Shown here piece after piece: positions 24,825-32,191 of a stretch of 57,506 bases of DNA (positions are counted from its first letter, which is position 1; each line of letters starts with the position of its first letter). Source of the DNA: CAYRYU01 sp964428355. Its GTDB lineage: Bacteria > Muiribacteriota > Ozemobacteria > Ozemobacterales > Ozemobacteraceae. A model generated the notes under the pieces. The model worked only from the letters and a program-made list of their open reading frames with translations. It did not search any database and had not been told where the DNA came from. The position numbers and the translations under genes were made by a program. The DNA is taken from assembly GCA_964428355.1 (NCBI GenBank), contig CAYRYU010000044.1:1-57506 (forward strand), read 5' to 3'.

Positions 24825-26918
24825 TCAGAACTCGCTTTCGCAGGAAACCGACGCCATTCGCCCATAGTTGGGGGTAAACGGCCGTGTTTCGTAGCCGCGG
24901 TCCAGGAGGTTCTTCAGTATAAGGGACACCCTGGTCGATTTTCCCTTCGGGCCCCACGTCTTGCTCAGGACCAGGTTCAGGTCTAGGTAATCGTTGATGT
25001 AGTATGGGAAGGTGGTGCTGACATTGCCCCCGGTAAGGGTTTTCCCCGTTACGAGGCTGACGCTGGACTCGGACTTCCCGACCCAGCTTCCGAACAGCTC
25101 CGCCTGAACCTGTGCCGGAGCGTCGTATCTGAGGCTGAAGAGGTAGTTGATGTTCGGTTGGATCGCCACGTCGGGCTCGAAGTGCACCTGGCCGACCCCG
25201 AGCTTCCCCGTGACCCTCCGGATCGTCCCGCCGATCGTGGCTTCGAAACCTTTCGCGACGGTGTCCTGGTTCTGGAAGATCCTTATTCCGACCGAGTTCG
25301 TCGGGGGATCGGCATAACGGGTGTGAACGGAATCGTCAACGACCGCATCATCCATGTCGTTCTGGAAGAAGTTCACGTTGAGAACGGGAATGTACTTCCC
25401 CCGGAAACGGTGTTCGATTCCGAAGTTCACGAGGGAATCCTTCTCGTCTCGTAGGGAGCTCCCGTCGAACGATGCTCCCCGGTCCACCGGTGTGATCGTC
25501 AGTCCCGCATACCGCAGTGCAAGGGTGTCACGGTCGGATGGTTTCCAGGTCAGACCGGTCCCCCAGCTGGTCCGTGGATCCTCCCAGGAGTTAAGGATGA
25601 TCTTGAGAGCGGTTGCGCCCTTGGGAAGGCGAGCCTTCTCCTCCCGGACTATGTAACGCCGGTCGCGCCGGACCCCGATGTCCCAGGTCAACTTTTCCCC
25701 CGCGAGCGGGACCTCGTTCTGGAAGTAGTAGGAGTGCTTGCGATCCTCGTTTGCGCGGTTCTCCCAGTAGAGCTTTCCGGTGGGGTTGTTCCAGTGGTCG
25801 AAGGTATAGCCAAGGCGCGAAATGATCCCGTGAGCCCACCTGGCGGTGTGCCGGAGGGCGAAGGACGTGGTCTTCTCTTCGACGTGATGCCCGTCGATAT
25901 GTCCGACCGGGTTTGCCCCGATTCCACGCGGGTTGTGGAAATCGTTCGTCACCTTGAGGCTGCCGAACTCGAAGGACGTGGTCTGGCGGGCATTCCATCG
26001 GTGTAACCAGTCGAATCCCCAGAAGGTGTTCCCCCATGGGCCATATGACCAACCCTGGTCTTCGGTCTTAACCGTGGAAGTGGTGTTGTCCCAGAAGGCG
26101 CGTTTGACGATGCCGAACATGTCCATGTCGGCTTCATCAATGGGGATGCCGAACCAGGAGATGTCGCGATTGAAGGTCAGAACGAGCGAGTCCCGGTCGT
26201 TGGGGTCGAAAAAGTATTTGAAGAAGGCGGAACTGCGCTTGTCGAAAGCATTTTTTCCGTCGGGCCCTTCGGAATTGAAGGTGCTCAGGGACAGCTGAAA
26301 GGCGTTTCTGGAATCGTGCCGTTCCCCGAAATCCAGCTTCAAACGCGCTCTCTGCCACTGGCCCCCCTCGATCGACACTGTCCGCCGCCGGGCCTCGGGC
26401 TTCCTGGTCCGGATCTGCAAGACCCCGCCTTTGGTCGTCCCATAGATGAGGGCGGAGGAATCCTTGATCAACTCAACGGATTCCACGATGTTGGGGTTCA
26501 TCGAGTCGAGAAGGCGGTCGTCACCGCGCATTCCACCGTTTGAGCTTCCGTCCTGAGCCACGAACCCGTCAACGAGCACCGAGAGCTTTTCACCTCGGGA
26601 ATCGAAAAAATTCCGGTATTTCCTGTTCTGGGTGCTTCGCAGAAGGTTGGGGCTCAGCATCCGGATAGCTTCGCTGACGTTGGAAGGCTGGCGCCGGTCG
26701 ATTTCCTCACGCGTCATCCGTTCCGTGAAAGATCGGTTGTTCGCCGGGGTGACTATCGGGTCTGCAAGGGGGGCGTATTCCCAATCTCCCTCGACCACGA
26801 GCGGGGGCAACGTGAACGTGGGGGTTGCGGAACCGGGGGGCTGGGTGATTCCGAGCTGGGGAAGGCAGATCATCGAAAGTGAGAGAAGAATGAGAATTTC
26901 TCGATACCTGGGATGCAC
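24825..26918 (-). CDS. TonB-dependent outer-membrane receptor
   Basis: About 697 residues. The start is a GTG at 26918, with AAGGAGG six bases upstream and a signal peptide right after it (REILILLSLSMICLPQLGIT). Longer frames from 26990 lack this fit. A TonB-box-like TLPPLVVEGDWE precedes the plug (RREEIDRRQPSNVSEAIRML is approximated by TREEIDRRQPSNVSEAIRML in the sequence; then VLVDGFVAQDG, VESVELIKDSSALIYG). A 22-strand barrel follows, ending in the outer-membrane Phe (SCESEF). It imports a ligand across the outer membrane using TonB/ExbBD. It is in an operon with an upstream lipoprotein gene. Cargo is unknown; cobalamin, a metallophore or another chelate fits the island. Confidence 0.93.
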   Translation of the reverse strand: MHPRYREILILLSLSMICLPQLGITQPPGSATPTFTLPPLVVEGDWEYAPLADPIVTPANNRSFTERMTREEIDRRQPSNVSEAIRMLSPNLLRSTQNRKYRNFFDSRGEKLSVLVDGFVAQDGSSNGGMRGDDRLLDSMNPNIVESVELIKDSSALIYGTTKGGVLQIRTRKPEARRRTVSIEGGQWQRARLKLDFGERHDSRNAFQLSLSTFNSEGPDGKNAFDKRSSAFFKYFFDPNDRDSLVLTFNRDISWFGIPIDEADMDMFGIVKRAFWDNTTSTVKTEDQGWSYGPWGNTFWGFDWLHRWNARQTTSFEFGSLKVTNDFHNPRGIGANPVGHIDGHHVEEKTTSFALRHTARWAHGIISRLGYTFDHWNNPTGKLYWENRANEDRKHSYYFQNEVPLAGEKLTWDIGVRRDRRYIVREEKARLPKGATALKIILNSWEDPRTSWGTGLTWKPSDRDTLALRYAGLTITPVDRGASFDGSSLRDEKDSLVNFGIEHRFRGKYIPVLNVNFFQNDMDDAVVDDSVHTRYADPPTNSVGIRIFQNQDTVAKGFEATIGGTIRRVTGKLGVGQVHFEPDVAIQPNINYLFSLRYDAPAQVQAELFGSWVGKSESSVSLVTGKTLTGGNVSTTFPYYINDYLDLNLVLSKTWGPKGKSTRVSLILKNLLDRGYETRPFTPNYGRMASVSCESEF

Positions 26919-26986
26919 GATGGTCCTCCTTGGGTGTTTGGGGGGAAATGAAAACAGGGTTTCGAATCCGATTCGGGTTTTCGCGG

Positions 26987-27625
26987 TCATTTCGTGGCCT
27001 TTCCGAGTGCCGTTGCGGAGGCCGTTATCGCCTGAGGCCACTTGAACGCCTTGCTTATGGAGGGGGCCTGCTTTTTCAGGTGGCTCTCGACCGCCAGGGT
27101 AAGGGATTCAAGCGCGGAAGCGGCCGGGGCGAATTCCAGGATGGTTTTTCCCGACTTCTTTCCGGACCAGGAATCATAGGCGAGAGCTTTCGCCGTGTCT
27201 TCGCCGGAAACGGTGAAGATGACCGTTTCCACCCCACCCGTGGTGAAAGGGGGAACGAAATGGTGTTTGAACACCGCCGCGGGACTCGTTGCGATGCCGG
27301 CCGGGTCCGTGGCCGTCGGATAGACCTCACACAGGCACTGGCCGGGAGGAATATCGGCGAGGGTGATGGCGGGCCAGGAAAGCCTGTTCCCCGAAACGGT
27401 CACCTTTCCGGACTTCACCCCGGTCTGGTTGGATGCCGACAGACGGACCTCGAAGGTTGAGGAGGCTCCGAAAACGGCCGTGGTGGTCGCCAAACAGGAT
27501 ACCTGAACTGAAATACTACCCAATGCTACGCTGCCGAATCTATCCTGGCCCTTCGTTTCGCAGCCCGGGAGCATTGCCCCCAGCGGCAGCACTGATGCCA
27601 AAAACAGTATTAATCGGACTCTCAT
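26987..27625 (-). CDS. putative lipoprotein in receptor operon
   Basis: About 212 residues. The ATG at 27625 follows AAAGGAGGAG and opens a lipoprotein signal with lipobox LPGC (RLILFLASVLPLGAMLPGC). The mature part has beta-strand character with an Fn3- or Ig-like look (STFEVRLSASNQTGVKSG, TLADIPPGQCLCEVYPTATD) and a helical end (LAVESHLKKQAPSISKAF). I do not recognise the family. It lies 68 bases upstream of the TonB-dependent receptor on the same strand. A surface or periplasmic partner of the receptor is the inference. Confidence 0.8.
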   Translation of the reverse strand: MRVRLILFLASVLPLGAMLPGCETKGQDRFGSVALGSISVQVSCLATTTAVFGASSTFEVRLSASNQTGVKSGKVTVSGNRLSWPAITLADIPPGQCLCEVYPTATDPAGIATSPAAVFKHHFVPPFTTGGVETVIFTVSGEDTAKALAYDSWSGKKSGKTILEFAPAASALESLTLAVESHLKKQAPSISKAFKWPQAITASATALGKATK

Positions 27626-27663
27626 GCGACTCCTCCTTTGGATGAAAAAATCTGATGAGGAAT

Positions 27664-27692
27664 CATATACCATCAAAGACTATTTTAGGCAA
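27664..27692 (-). promoter_or_regulatory. promoter of the lipoprotein/receptor operon
   Basis: On the minus strand TTGCCT (complement 27687-27692) and TATATG (complement 27664-27669) are 17 bases apart, about 38 bases before the lipoprotein ATG. The -35 overlaps AGTTGCCTAAAATAG, which resembles the motif upstream of the two transporter operons with one extra base. Confidence 0.45.
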
Positions 27693-27713
27693 CTATGCCG
27701 TTAAACCGGTTGT

Positions 27714-27859
27714 GCTTTCGCAGGGATACCCGTCCCGGGCGAGGTCACGGGGGCTGATTGCCGGAAACCCACTGCCGTATGAAGGAGAAAGGGCCTTCAT
27801 TTGAAGACATCGTTGCAGGTCCGTTTACCCCACTGCGGCGGCCAGAGAACCTGCGAAAG
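27714..27859 (+). ncRNA. structured element with cobalamin-riboswitch-like boxes (tentative)
   Basis: The ends CTTTCGCAGG (27714-27723) and CCTGCGAAAG (27850-27859) are exact complements and could close a stem. Inside, in order, are a CCCG/GGGC hairpin, two CCACTG boxes (near 27769 and 27830) and GCCAGAGAACCTGC at 27841-27854, close to the B12-box consensus. Spacing between the last boxes is much shorter than in known cobalamin riboswitches. The nearest genes on this strand are 2.4 kb away, and the promoter of the receptor operon lies downstream on the other strand. It may be a decayed element or a chance match. Confidence 0.25.
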
Positions 27860-27896
27860 TCAACCGGCGGAGGACTGGATCGAGAACGAAGAATCA

Positions 27897-27972
27897 TTGC
27901 CACGGAAAAACACTTATCAACACCGATTTTCCCGAAATCCAATCCGTGTCCATCCCTGAAAATCCTTGGCAA
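27897..27972. repeat. dispersed inverted-repeat element (AATCCGTG/CCACGG type)
   Basis: TTGCCACGGAAAAACAC on the left and CCGTGTCCATCCCTG to TTGGCAA on the right are imperfect complements. It is similar in style to the element at 24634. It occupies the gene-free 450-base stretch between the lipoprotein and the histidine kinase. Confidence 0.5.
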
Positions 27973-27994
27973 GACCATTCTTCCGCGATTTTTT

Positions 27995-28018
27995 CAGGGC
28001 TTCAGGGCTTCAGGGCTT
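27995..28018. repeat. short tandem repeat, three copies of CAGGGCTT
   Basis: Three perfect 8-bp units lie about 60 bases downstream of the kinase stop. No function is visible. Confidence 0.7.
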
Positions 28019-28079
28019 TCGAGGCTATCGCCTTTCTCGGAGGATGATCGGGGGTGGGGCCAAGGGGAGATTTTCCGGT

Positions 28080-30152
28080 TCAGGGCAAGGGGAAAACGAG
28101 TGAAAAACTCGACCCGGCTCCAGGTTGGCTCCGGACTTCGACCCGGCCGGAATGCAGCTTCGCGATCTCCTGCACCAGAACGAGCCCCAGCCCTGTTCCA
28201 CCGGCTTCCCTGACCGTGTCGTTTTCCGCCCGGAAGAACTTGCTGAACAGTTTCGATCTCTCGACCTCGGACATCCCGATTCCGGTATCGGCCACTTCGA
28301 AAATGATCTCGCCGTCCTTCCGGAGGCACCTGAGAATGATCTTTCCGCCCTCGGGGGTGTATTTCACCGCATTGCTGAGAAGGTTGAGCGTGGCCTGTTC
28401 GAGGAGGTCCCGGTCGGCTTCGAACCGCTCTACGTTGCAATCCTCCTCGAACACCAGGGTCTGCTTCTTCTTCACAGCCCACTTTTCCATGATCTCGGCG
28501 CAGTGGGCGGCCAATCTCGCAGGGTTGACAACCGTTTTCCTGAGTACCTGGCGGCCCGATTCGATCCGGGAGAGGTCGAGGATATCGTTCACCAGACGGG
28601 TCAACCTGCCCGTCTCTTCGTAGACTATCCGCAGGTATTCCTTGCCCTGCTCGGGGCTGGCTGCTTCCCCATCAAGGAGCATCTCGGTGTAAGCCTGGAT
28701 CGAGGTCAACGGCGTCCGGAGTTCGTGACTTACGTTCGAGATCAACTCGGTCTTCATCCGGTCGATTTCCCTCTCCAGTGTGACATCCCGCTCTACGACC
28801 ACAAATCCACGCGTGGTTCCCAGGTGGTCGGTGACCCGTGCGGCAACGATCTGGAAAAAGGCCTTCTCCCGTTCGTCGTGGAAGACCCCGGTTACCCCAC
28901 GGTCCTTTTCCCCCATCTTGCGTATGATTCCGCCCCTGATGTCGCCGATCGGAAAGCCTTTGGCGGGGAGGGAATCCATGGCGAAGTGCTTCAATGCAAC
29001 CGGGTTTGCGAACGTGACCCTAAGTTCCGGTTCCAGAAAGTAGACCGCGTCCGAGATGCTTTCGAAGAGGGCGGTAAGCTGGCGGTGCTGCTCCATCAAC
29101 TCCCGGTTGGCCCCGTCGATCCGTGATCCCACACGGTTGGCCATCCTGGCGAGGGTTCTTCCGAGGACATTCAACTCCAGGATTGGGGAGGGAAGTACAG
29201 AAATGGAGTAATCGCCTTCTGCGATTCGAGCGCAGGCATCGGTGAGAGTTTTCAGCGGAGCCCGGAAGAGTGATGAAAACAGGAACAGAAGGAAGACCAT
29301 AATCAGTGTTCCGGTGCCTATTTCGAGAAAAATCCGGCGTTTGAACTGGCCGAATTTCGCCCTGACGATATCGGCCCTCCGGAAAACGACGAAGGCCATG
29401 GAATCGGTGAATGGATCCGGAATGAAACCCCAGAGACTTCCTCCCACACTCAATGTGAATGGGTCTGGGGACTTTCCGATCCTGGTCGACAGGTTCGGGA
29501 GAGCGTTTACCGCGGAAGCTATTCCCCCCGGGTCTCCGACAAGGTTTCTTGCCTGAAACTCGTTTTGGGGATTCTCACGGGAAAGGATAAGAAGGCCTAG
29601 ACCGTGCTGGTTCTCGATCCGTCTCCTCCAGGCCTCCATGAACTCTCTCCGCTCCTTTTCCCGGTCGAAGTTCAGGGCGAGGAAGAAGTCCCCCCATTTC
29701 GTCTGAACGCGCAACCCCTGACCTTCCTCGTTGAAGAAAACCGGCTGCCTCGATGAGCGGGCTTCGACCTTGAAGATTTCGGGAGTGGGAACTCCCGCCT
29801 CTTCAAGGATTGCCCCTTCGGTGCTGATGATGCTTGCGCCGAGGACGTTGGGCTCGCTCGCTAGAAACCTTACCGTTTCCCCAAACTTTTCCGGGTTGAG
29901 ATCCTGGGAAACAAGCTGCAGGAGCCGCGAAAACTTGAGCTCGTTTTCCTGCATCTCTTGCTTGGCAACAGCATAGGAGGATTTGACCTCCTGGAAGAAC
30001 TCCTGGGTGATGCGGGTTTCCTCGATCCTGAGGAATTTCCCGAGTAGATCGAAGGCCAGAAATCCTGGTATCAGGAGGAAAAGGAAAAGGAAAACCATTA
30101 TCACCGAGAAGAGGCTGATCCCCTGGCTTTCACGAATTCCTGAATTGAGCAT
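28080..30152 (-). CDS. membrane sensor histidine kinase (HAMP-PAS-HisKA-HATPase)
   Basis: A 690-residue orphan kinase. TM1 is LFSVIMVFLFLFLLIPGFLAF near residues 14-34. A periplasmic sensor domain of about 230 residues follows, then TM2 FLEIGTGTLIMVFLLFLF near 271. HAMP (LKTLTDACARIAEGDYSI), PAS (LFESISDAVYFLEPELRV) and HisKA with the phospho-accepting His in NVSHELRTPLTSIQAY come next. The ATPase domain has the N box LLSNAVKYTPEGG, ADTGIGM and GTGLGLVLVQEI. No response regulator lies nearby. The ATG is only six bases past a TATACT -10, so translation may begin at the 5' end of the transcript. Confidence 0.94.
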   Translation of the reverse strand: MLNSGIRESQGISLFSVIMVFLFLFLLIPGFLAFDLLGKFLRIEETRITQEFFQEVKSSYAVAKQEMQENELKFSRLLQLVSQDLNPEKFGETVRFLASEPNVLGASIISTEGAILEEAGVPTPEIFKVEARSSRQPVFFNEEGQGLRVQTKWGDFFLALNFDREKERREFMEAWRRRIENQHGLGLLILSRENPQNEFQARNLVGDPGGIASAVNALPNLSTRIGKSPDPFTLSVGGSLWGFIPDPFTDSMAFVVFRRADIVRAKFGQFKRRIFLEIGTGTLIMVFLLFLFSSLFRAPLKTLTDACARIAEGDYSISVLPSPILELNVLGRTLARMANRVGSRIDGANRELMEQHRQLTALFESISDAVYFLEPELRVTFANPVALKHFAMDSLPAKGFPIGDIRGGIIRKMGEKDRGVTGVFHDEREKAFFQIVAARVTDHLGTTRGFVVVERDVTLEREIDRMKTELISNVSHELRTPLTSIQAYTEMLLDGEAASPEQGKEYLRIVYEETGRLTRLVNDILDLSRIESGRQVLRKTVVNPARLAAHCAEIMEKWAVKKKQTLVFEEDCNVERFEADRDLLEQATLNLLSNAVKYTPEGGKIILRCLRKDGEIIFEVADTGIGMSEVERSKLFSKFFRAENDTVREAGGTGLGLVLVQEIAKLHSGRVEVRSQPGAGSSFSLVFPLP

Positions 30153-30158
30153 GAGGGA

Positions 30159-30187
30159 AGTATAACCCGACAGGTGGCGGGAAACAA
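30159..30187 (-). promoter_or_regulatory. promoter of the histidine kinase, probably leaderless
   Basis: On the minus strand TTGTTT (complement 30182-30187) and TATACT (complement 30159-30164) are 17 bases apart. TATACT is followed by TCCCTC and then the ATG, so transcription should start at or next to the A of the start codon. No Shine-Dalgarno sequence fits. Confidence 0.5.
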
Positions 30188-30268
30188 AGCCGCGGGTTTG
30201 TGGTAGAATCAGAATGGTCGAAGGACCGAGGATCGGTTCGTGCGGATCATTTGAGGAGGAGCCCGAAG

Positions 30269-30952
30269 ATGCAGATCTCCCCCGTCCATCCCGTTGAGCC
30301 CGATTACCCTGGAATCCATGCGGAGAGACGTTGGCGGAACACCTGGACGGTCCTTTTCAGAACCCGGGTGACCCTTCCCCTCTGTCTCGTTTTCATGCTC
30401 AATTCCCCGGGACTGTCGATTGCCGAGCCTTCCCGCGACCTGGCCGGTTCGGGGCGACCGGGGAGTTCACTGTTCGCCCAGACGGTCCAGGACAGGCCCT
30501 GCGCTGGAGCGCCCCGGCCTGACCCCGTGACCCCCATTCCCCCTCCCTGCCGTGGAGATGTCGCCGAACCGCCCTGCAAAGGGGAGAGTCCCGATCCCAG
30601 ACTGGCGGATCCCCCCACCGGGGTCCCACTCATCCTGGCCAAGGATGTTCCCCTTACGGAATTCTTCGGCCGGGCGAAGGAGTATCTCGGAATGAACATC
30701 CGCATCAGGGGGTTTCTGGGAAAAATGGATCCTTCCGAGCTGGTCGACAAAGGTTTCTTCATCTACGAAGAGAATGGTGGAGACAAGACTGCCGAGCCGG
30801 TAGGCTGTCCTCTGATCGGCGACTTTTCGAGCCTTACCCAGGGGCGGAGGGTCGTGGTCCAGGGGACCATCGAGAAGGTGGAGATCGTCATGGAGAACGG
30901 GAAAGTGCGAAAATACTTCGCCATGCGCGTGGAAAAGGCCGACCCGGAATAG
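30269..30952 (+). CDS. secreted Cys/Pro-rich protein with OB-like C-terminal domain
   Basis: About 227 residues. The ATG at 30269 follows GAGGAGGAG. An unusually long N-region precedes a hydrophobic segment (VTLPLCLVFMLNSPGLSIA, about 35-52). A Pro-rich linker carries three similar Cys motifs: RPCAG (Cys78), PPCRG (Cys94) and PPCKG (Cys103). The C-terminal 90 residues (YLGMNIRIRGFLGKMD, GRRVVVQGTIEKVEIVMENG) look like a small OB-type beta barrel, as in periplasmic tRNA_anti-like or DUF4920-like proteins. I do not recognise the whole protein. The radical SAM/SPASM enzyme follows 44 bases later on the same strand, so the two may work together. Confidence 0.7.
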   Translation: MQISPVHPVEPDYPGIHAERRWRNTWTVLFRTRVTLPLCLVFMLNSPGLSIAEPSRDLAGSGRPGSSLFAQTVQDRPCAGAPRPDPVTPIPPPCRGDVAEPPCKGESPDPRLADPPTGVPLILAKDVPLTEFFGRAKEYLGMNIRIRGFLGKMDPSELVDKGFFIYEENGGDKTAEPVGCPLIGDFSSLTQGRRVVVQGTIEKVEIVMENGKVRKYFAMRVEKADPE

Positions 30953-30996
30953 AGTCCCGGAAGGGACAACATTACCGTTCGAATGGTGGAATCAGG

Positions 30997-32088
30997 ATGA
31001 AGGTGGCGATCCATCTTACCCACGACTGCAATCTGCGATGCACCTATTGCTATGTGGGAAAAAAATACTCAAAGACGATGTCCCCCGAGACCGCGGAAAA
31101 GGCTGTTCTTTTCGGTTTCGGGAACAGCACCAGGCGGGTCGATTTCTCCTTCTTCGGGGGGGAACCTCTGCTGGAAAGGGAAACCCTCTTCCGGACGGTC
31201 GATTTCGCGGAGGCTGAGCGGAAAACCCTGGGTTTTGCCCTTCCCGTGAGGTACTTCGTGACCACCAACGGGATGTGCCTGGACGAACCGACCCTCCGGG
31301 GTTTGGCCGACAGGGACGTCCGGGTTTCCCTGAGTCTCGACGGTCACGGGGAAGGGCACGACCTGACCCGGACGCTTCCCGACGGTTCGGGTTCATGGGA
31401 AACCCTTGCGGCCCGTTTTCCGGCGATACTGCGAGTCTTCCCTTCGATGGAGGTGTTGATGACCCTCACTCCGGGGAACGTCCGCCATCTGGGCAAGGGT
31501 GTGGAAAACCTATATTACTGCGGTTTCCGAACCTTCATGATCGGTGCGAACTACGAGGAGGAATGGCCGGAAGATGCCTTGGAATCGATGAAGGAGGGGT
31601 TTCGGTCGCTGGGTCGTTTCTACCTGGAGCGTTTCAGGAAGGGTGATTACATCTACATCAGTCTGATCGATTCCAAGATCGCTTCCCATACCAGACTTCG
31701 CGGGGAGATCTGTTCGTGTTGTGACAAGAATGACGGAGAGATCGCGATTGCCCCTTCAGGGAACCTCTATCCCTGCCTGCGGTTCGTCAAGGGTGACGAG
31801 GATCATTCCCTGGTCATCGGGACTCTAGAATCGGGGATCGACAAGAAAAGGCGTGCCGCAATCATGCTCGAGGCAGGCCGGGAATGGGCAGAGTGCAGGT
31901 CGTGCGGATATCTGGGCCGGTGCTTCCATTACTGCAGCGCAGTCAACTTCAAGGTCAACGGGGCTTTCAACAAGCCTCCAGCAGTTCTCTGCCATGAGGA
32001 GCAGATGGCAATAGCCGTCGCCGACTCGGTGGCTGGGGAACTGTACGGCGAAAAGAACCCTCTTTTCCTGAAAAGGTTCTATGGGTGA
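30997..32088 (+). CDS. radical SAM/SPASM domain protein
   Basis: A 363-residue enzyme. CNLRCTYC at residues 11-18 is the SAM-cluster motif CX3CX2C. FSFFGGEPLLE is the GGE motif, and VTTNGM and VSLSLDGHGEGHD continue the barrel. The C-terminal SPASM region has CSCC, YPCLRF and CRSCGYLGRCFHYC, enough cysteines for two auxiliary clusters. SPASM enzymes modify peptides (sactipeptides, quinohemoprotein crosslinks) or act as sulfatase-activating enzymes. No sulfatase is nearby. The adjacent secreted protein with PCxG motifs is a possible substrate. An rSAM peptide or protein maturase is the best description. Confidence 0.9.
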   Translation: MKVAIHLTHDCNLRCTYCYVGKKYSKTMSPETAEKAVLFGFGNSTRRVDFSFFGGEPLLERETLFRTVDFAEAERKTLGFALPVRYFVTTNGMCLDEPTLRGLADRDVRVSLSLDGHGEGHDLTRTLPDGSGSWETLAARFPAILRVFPSMEVLMTLTPGNVRHLGKGVENLYYCGFRTFMIGANYEEEWPEDALESMKEGFRSLGRFYLERFRKGDYIYISLIDSKIASHTRLRGEICSCCDKNDGEIAIAPSGNLYPCLRFVKGDEDHSLVIGTLESGIDKKRRAAIMLEAGREWAECRSCGYLGRCFHYCSAVNFKVNGAFNKPPAVLCHEEQMAIAVADSVAGELYGEKNPLFLKRFYG

Positions 32089-32116
32089 AAAATTCGGTTT
32101 TTGAAATTCACCTTTT
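32084..32116 (+). terminator. possible weak terminator after the radical SAM gene
   Basis: GGTGAA at 32084-32089 overlaps the stop codon and pairs with TTCACC at 32107-32112, followed by TTTT. The stem is short. Confidence 0.35.
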
Positions 32117-32143
32117 GCCTGCGGTGGGGATTTGTTTTAGAAT
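32115..32143 (+). promoter_or_regulatory. promoter of the diguanylate cyclase gene
   Basis: TTGCCT at 32115-32120 and TAGAAT at 32138-32143 are 17 bases apart and lie about 50 bases before the chosen ATG. The -35 is identical to that of the receptor operon. Confidence 0.5.
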
Positions 32144-32191
32144 TGGGTTCTACCGGTGGACAGGAACGTCCCCCGAGTCGCGGCGAGGAAC

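Noticed and set aside
26918..26990. Receptor start at the ATG overlapping the lipoprotein stop
   Set aside because: The GTG at 26918 has AAGGAGG at six-base spacing and leads straight into a normal signal peptide; the longer start would bury it behind a charged extension.
27625..27862. Cobalamin riboswitch in the minus-strand leader of the receptor operon
   Set aside because: On that strand only a CGGGTATCCCTGC resemblance to the B12 box is visible and the CCACTG boxes are absent. The likely promoter also lies downstream of the structured region.
27745..27978. Small minus-strand open frame of 77 codons before the lipoprotein operon
   Set aside because: It overlaps the dispersed repeat and the structured element, has no ribosome site of note and no recognisable product.
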